A stretch of DNA of 64,000 bases, taken from assembly GCA_050250875.1 (NCBI GenBank), contig JBFWNV010000001.1, positions 930,001 to 994,000 of the forward strand, in the 5' to 3' direction. Of this stretch, positions 60,735-64,000 are shown piece after piece. Position numbers and translations under genes: made by a program. The notes under the pieces are model-generated. The model saw only the letters and a program-made list of their open reading frames with translations. It had not been told where the DNA came from and made no database searches. Each line of letters begins with the position of its first letter. Position 1 is the stretch's first letter. Origin of the DNA: CAWAYR01 sp050250875 (lineage in GTDB: Bacteria > Acidobacteriota > Vicinamibacteria > Vicinamibacterales > UBA2999).

Positions 60735-61838
60735 ATGCGTCTGTCCCAGGGTCTGCCTCTCACCAGCCGCGTCGGCGCCGCCCTGCTCGCCCTGCTCGCC
60801 ATCGCCCAACCGGCCGCGGCGCAGCGCTACTCGGCGGTGCGCGACGGCGAGTTCGTGGTGCTCACCGACCGCCAGGCCGACACCGTGGTGCGGGTGGTGC
60901 CCTCGGTGGGCAACATCGCGGTCGAGATGCGCGTCGCCGGGCACAACGTGCTGCGCTATCAGCGCAAGTCGCTGGAGGAGTTCCGGGCCCAGCCCGGGCA
61001 GACCGGCATCCCGTTCATGGGGCCGTGGATCGGGCGGCTCGACGAGCAGGCGTTCTACGCCAACGGCAGGCGCCATCCGTTCGACATGACGCTCGGCAAC
61101 GTCCGCGGCGAGGTGCCGATCCACGGCTTCCTCACCGCCACCGACAAGTGGCGGGTCACGGCGGTGGCGGCGACGCCCGACGCCGCACTGGTCACCAGCC
61201 GGCTCGAGGTCTACAAGCGGCCGGAATGGATGCGCCAGTGGCCGTACGCACATACGGTGGAGATCACCTATCGGCTGTCGGGTGGCGTGCTGGAGGTGAT
61301 CACCACCGTCGCCAACCTGAGCGAGGAGCCGATGCCGGTGTCGGTCGGCTTCCATCCGTACTTCCAGCTCACCGACTCGCCGCGCGACGAGTGGCAGGTG
61401 TCGGTGGGCGCGAAGACGCGATGGAAGCTCGACTCCCGCAAGCTCCCCATGGGCCAGACCGAGCCCACCGAGGTGCTGCTGCCGGGGCCGCGCGTCGGCC
61501 TGCGCGACTACAGCCTCGACGAGGTGTTCAGCGACCTGGTGCGCGACGCCGACGGGCGATCGACGACGACGGTGTGGGGCAAGGGGCAGCGGCTCGACGT
61601 GGTGCTCGGGCCGCGTTACCGGTCGGTGGTGGTGTGGGCGCCCAATCCGTCGGGCAAGGGTCGCGGCGGCCAGGGCGATTCGCCGCCGGCCGAGCGCAAC
61701 TTCATCTGCATCGAGCCGATGGCCGGCATCGGCAACGCCATCAACCTCGCGCACCGCGGCGTCTACAAGGAGCTGCAGACCGTCCCCCCGGGCGCGACCT
61801 GGCGCGAGAGCTTCTGGATCCGCCCCAGCGGGTTCTAG
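60735..61838 (+). CDS. Exported aldose 1-epimerase (mutarotase)-like protein
   Basis: 367 residues with a signal (GAALLALLAIAQPAAAQ). Galactose-mutarotase fold: GIPFMGPWIGRLDEQAFYANG, a conserved His in VPIHGFL, SVGFHPYFQL with the general-acid His, and IEPMAGIGNAINL with the catalytic Glu. Interconverts alpha and beta aldoses. Export and the divergent PQQ dehydrogenase suggest it supplies the beta-anomer that soluble glucose dehydrogenases oxidise. Its TAG stop shares a base with repeat locus C. Confidence 0.88.
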   Translation: MRLSQGLPLTSRVGAALLALLAIAQPAAAQRYSAVRDGEFVVLTDRQADTVVRVVPSVGNIAVEMRVAGHNVLRYQRKSLEEFRAQPGQTGIPFMGPWIGRLDEQAFYANGRRHPFDMTLGNVRGEVPIHGFLTATDKWRVTAVAATPDAALVTSRLEVYKRPEWMRQWPYAHTVEITYRLSGGVLEVITTVANLSEEPMPVSVGFHPYFQLTDSPRDEWQVSVGAKTRWKLDSRKLPMGQTEPTEVLLPGPRVGLRDYSLDEVFSDLVRDADGRSTTTVWGKGQRLDVVLGPRYRSVVVWAPNPSGKGRGGQGDSPPAERNFICIEPMAGIGNAINLAHRGVYKELQTVPPGATWRESFWIRPSGF

Positions 61839-61928
61839 GGGTCAGACCCCTTTCGGGGCCGGGCTTGAATAGGGGTCAGACCCCTTTCCTCGCTAGACCA
61901 GACTAGTTGCAGCTTCTGCCACTACGTC
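61838..61928. repeat. Composite inverted repeat, locus C
   Basis: GGGGTCAGACCCC at 61838-61850 and 61872-61884, separated by 21 bases that match locus A at most positions (TTTC-GGGCCGG-...-GAATA). After the second unit comes TTTC, 12 bases, then GACTAGTTGCA (61901-61911), which pairs imperfectly with CTGCCACTACGTC (61916-61928). Locus B has the same order and the same 12-base gap. The last codons and the stop of the dus gene lie inside it. Confidence 0.88.
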
Positions 61929-62911
61929 TGCGGGCAGCAGGGCCATCGGCTCGTCGTGGTCCAGACACTCCTCGGCGATGCGATGGAACTCGGCCGCCGT
62001 CCGCGCTCGGCGGATCGCGTGCAGGAACGGCCCCGGGATGCCCTCGCCCAGGTAGTTGACGAACTTCTTCATGCGATCGCACTGCGACTGTTCGGGCTTG
62101 GCGGGATCCGCCTCGGACGCCCACAGCGCCCGCACGTAGCCGAGCACGTCGCGGCCGCTCGGTAGCGTCACCGGCTCGCCGGCGAGTTGCTGGCGAATCT
62201 GATTGAAGAGCCACGGGCTGCGGATGGCCGCCCGGCCGATCATCAGGCCGCGCGCGCCGGTGACGGCCAGCACCTCCTGCGCCTGCGCCGCCGAGTGGAC
62301 GTGGCCGTTGGCGATCACCGGACACGGCATCGCCGCCACCGCCTGACGGATGCGCTCGTAGTGCACCGGCAGCCGGTAGAGCTGCGCGACGGTGCGCGCG
62401 TGCACGGTGAGCGCGTCGAGCGAGTGCCGCGCGAAGATCGACAGCAGATCGTCGAACTCGTCGGCCGACGCGAAGCCGAGGCGCGTCTTGACCGTGAACG
62501 GGATGCGGACGGCGTCGCGCAAGGCGCCGAGGATGGCGTCGATGCGATCCGGCTCACGCAGCAACCCGCCGCCGGCGCACTTGCGGTAGACGATCGGCGC
62601 GGGGCAGCCCAGGTTGAGGTCGATCGCGGCAACGGGATACCGCTGCAGCACCTCGGCAGTGCGCACGAGCCCGGGGACGTCGTTGCCGATGAGCTGCGCG
62701 ACGACCGGCCGGCCGGTGGTGTTGCCGACGATCGCGTCCAGAATCCGCCGCTCCGGCGTGGAGTCGGCCTGCACCCGGAAGTACTCGGTCCAGTAGACGT
62801 CGGCGCCGCCGTAGCGGTGCACCAGCGTCCAGAACCTGCCGTCGGTCACCTCCTGCATCGGCGCCAGCGCCAGCACCGGCGCCGGGCCGTTCAACAGGCG
62901 GGCGAGCGACG

Positions 62912-62915
<4 letters not shown>
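61893..62915 (-). CDS. tRNA-dihydrouridine synthase (DusA/DusC-like)
   Basis: 340 residues, cytoplasmic FMN TIM-barrel enzyme that reduces uridine in tRNA. Motifs: LALAPMQEVTDGRFW, VVAQLIGNDVPGLV, DLNLGCPAPIVYRKCAGGGLL (active-site Cys in RKC), VKTRLGFASADEF, LTVHARTVAQLY, VIANGHVHSA and GLMIGRAAIRSPWLF. The C-terminal helical domain is present. GTG start at 62915 overlaps the ferredoxin stop by 4 bases (GTGA). The final residues (AEAATSLV) are encoded by repeat locus C, so the natural C-terminus may have been replaced. Confidence 0.92.
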
Positions 62916-63271
<356 letters not shown>

Positions 63272-63299
63272 CCGCCGATTGTACAGGCCGCGCGGGCCG

Positions 63300-64000
63300 T
63301 CACTTGCCGGCGAGCTTCTGCTGTGCCGTGAGCACGGCCTGGAACATCGCCTCGGTGAGGTCGAGCTCGCGCTGGTAGCCGGTCGGGTCGATGAACGGAT
63401 TCGGGCCGCCCTGCGCGAGCCGCCCGTGCTTCTCCTTCATCCGGTACATCGCCGGGTGCGACGCCAGCGGCACGTCGCACTTCAGCGCCCGCGACACCTT
63501 GAAGGCGCGCCGGAACTCGTCGGCGATGCCCGGCACTTCGGCGTTACCGACGAGCTGGAAGCCGGGGTTCACGCCCAGGCTGCCGACGATCACGACGTCG
63601 AGTGAGCGGCCGCCGTCCTCCACCTGCAGCGTCCACGTCGTGCAGCCGCGCGAGTGCCCGGGCGTGAGGTGCGCCGTGAGCGTCGTCTTGCCGAGCGTCA
63701 CCGTGTCGCCGTCCTTGATGACGCGATCGATCGGATGCGGCTTGCCGCCGGGACGCATCCGTTCCAGCGCCGGCACGTCCTCGGCCATCGCCACAACTTG
63801 CGCGCCGGAGAGCGCCTTCACCGCGGCGTCGCCCTCCATGTGATCGCCGTGGGCGTGGCTGCCGAGCAGGATCCGGATGTCCGAGAACTTGAACCCCAGC
63901 GCCTCCACCGACTTCTGGATCGCCGGCACGTTGCGCTCGTAGGAGCTGTTGATCAGGATGTGGCCCTGCGGCGTGGCGATGAGGAACGTCGCCAGGCTGT
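63300..64000 (-). CDS. Metallo-beta-lactamase-fold hydrolase, subclass B3-like (5' end outside window)
   Basis: The visible 233 codons lack the N-terminus. First zinc motif GSHAHGDHMEGD, then LTPGHSRGCTTW, and the last His in LASHPAMYRM. The sequence TPGHSRGCTTW and the C-terminal NPFIDPTGYQ segment are those of subclass B3 enzymes (BJP-1/L1-type); an actual beta-lactam hydrolysing role is possible but environmental B3-like proteins often have other or promiscuous activities. It begins in frame with the window edge (SLATFLIATPQGHIL). 28 bases upstream of the ferredoxin gene, same strand. Confidence 0.85.
   Translation of the reverse strand, partial: SLATFLIATPQGHILINSSYERNVPAIQKSVEALGFKFSDIRILLGSHAHGDHMEGDAAVKALSGAQVVAMAEDVPALERMRPGGKPHPIDRVIKDGDTVTLGKTTLTAHLTPGHSRGCTTWTLQVEDGGRSLDVVIVGSLGVNPGFQLVGNAEVPGIADEFRRAFKVSRALKCDVPLASHPAMYRMKEKHGRLAQGGPNPFIDPTGYQRELDLTEAMFQAVLTAQQKLAGK

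Noticed and set aside
63300..64000. Calling the last gene a beta-lactam resistance gene
   Set aside because: B3-like motifs are present, but the N-terminus with further active-site residues is outside the window and many environmental relatives are not resistance enzymes.

Overview
The window is very GC-rich, densely packed DNA (55 genes or gene remnants, no gene-free stretch over 300 bases), most consistent with an uncultured or soil-type Acidobacteriota, probably Vicinamibacteria-like. The reasons are three duplicated-FtsX orphan permeases of the 'ADOP' type (one led by a PadR regulator), two large Ser/Thr kinases of the acidobacterial style (one with a TolB-like/TPR tail, one with a membrane-anchored PD40 propeller), many Tat or Sec-exported hydrolases and quinoproteins, and PIN-domain toxin modules. 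The taxonomic call is inference; there is no rRNA or tRNA gene in the window.

Layout. 1-5150 (minus): an operon of an NTF2-like secreted protein, two Tat-exported FAD oxidoreductases resembling spermidine dehydrogenase, and an APC permease between them. 5267-9990 (minus): lytic transglycosylase, Ser/Thr kinase, ROK sugar kinase. 9987-12760 (minus): AbrB/PIN toxin module, TerB-like protein, sugar porter, small membrane protein. 12838-17226 (minus): PadR plus ADOP permease and a Ste24-like M48 protease. 17475-22529: an orphan secreted protein, then a sulfatase cluster (formylglycine-generating enzyme and two convergent Cys-type sulfatases) with a composite palindromic repeat between the sulfatases and the 3' scrap of a lost gene behind the second. 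22648-28744 (minus): S1-domain RNA-binding protein, Phd/PIN module, Rieske protein plus PQQ/cytochrome c oxidoreductase, aminopeptidase. 28795-36320: purine permease, Ser/Thr kinase, a broken LtrA gene, HEAT-like protein, formamidase, YVTN propeller. 36326-45487: giant propeller/FnIII exported protein with a coupled small protein, TauE/SafE transporter, CMD protein, ModA-like lipoprotein, Tat amidohydrolase, cytochrome c, trypsin-fold pseudoprotease. 45549-52067: two more ADOP permeases around a YkgJ-type cysteine-cluster protein, and a MetR-like regulator. 52254-57745: M20 peptidase, Phd/PIN module, CocE-type hydrolase, MFS exporter. 57747-61838: MmgE/PrpD protein, soluble-type PQQ sugar dehydrogenase and a divergent exported aldose 1-epimerase. 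61893-64000: Dus, 2Fe-2S ferredoxin and a truncated subclass-B3-like metallo-beta-lactamase fold protein.

How it fits together. Much of the window is secretory and periplasmic catabolism: sulfated glycan or ester cleavage with its own Cys-activating enzyme, periplasmic sugar oxidation (mutarotase feeding a PQQ dehydrogenase), PQQ/haem/Rieske electron transfer, peptide and ester hydrolysis. Two features cut across the genes. First, a family of composite inverted repeats built on GGGGTCAGACCCC occurs at three intergenic sites and supplies stop codons or the end of neighbouring genes. Second, about a dozen transcription-unit starts have a TANNNT-like -10 box ending 5-7 bases before the start codon, which predicts leaderless mRNAs; operon-internal or exported-protein genes instead use strong Shine-Dalgarno sites or 4-base GTGA overlaps.
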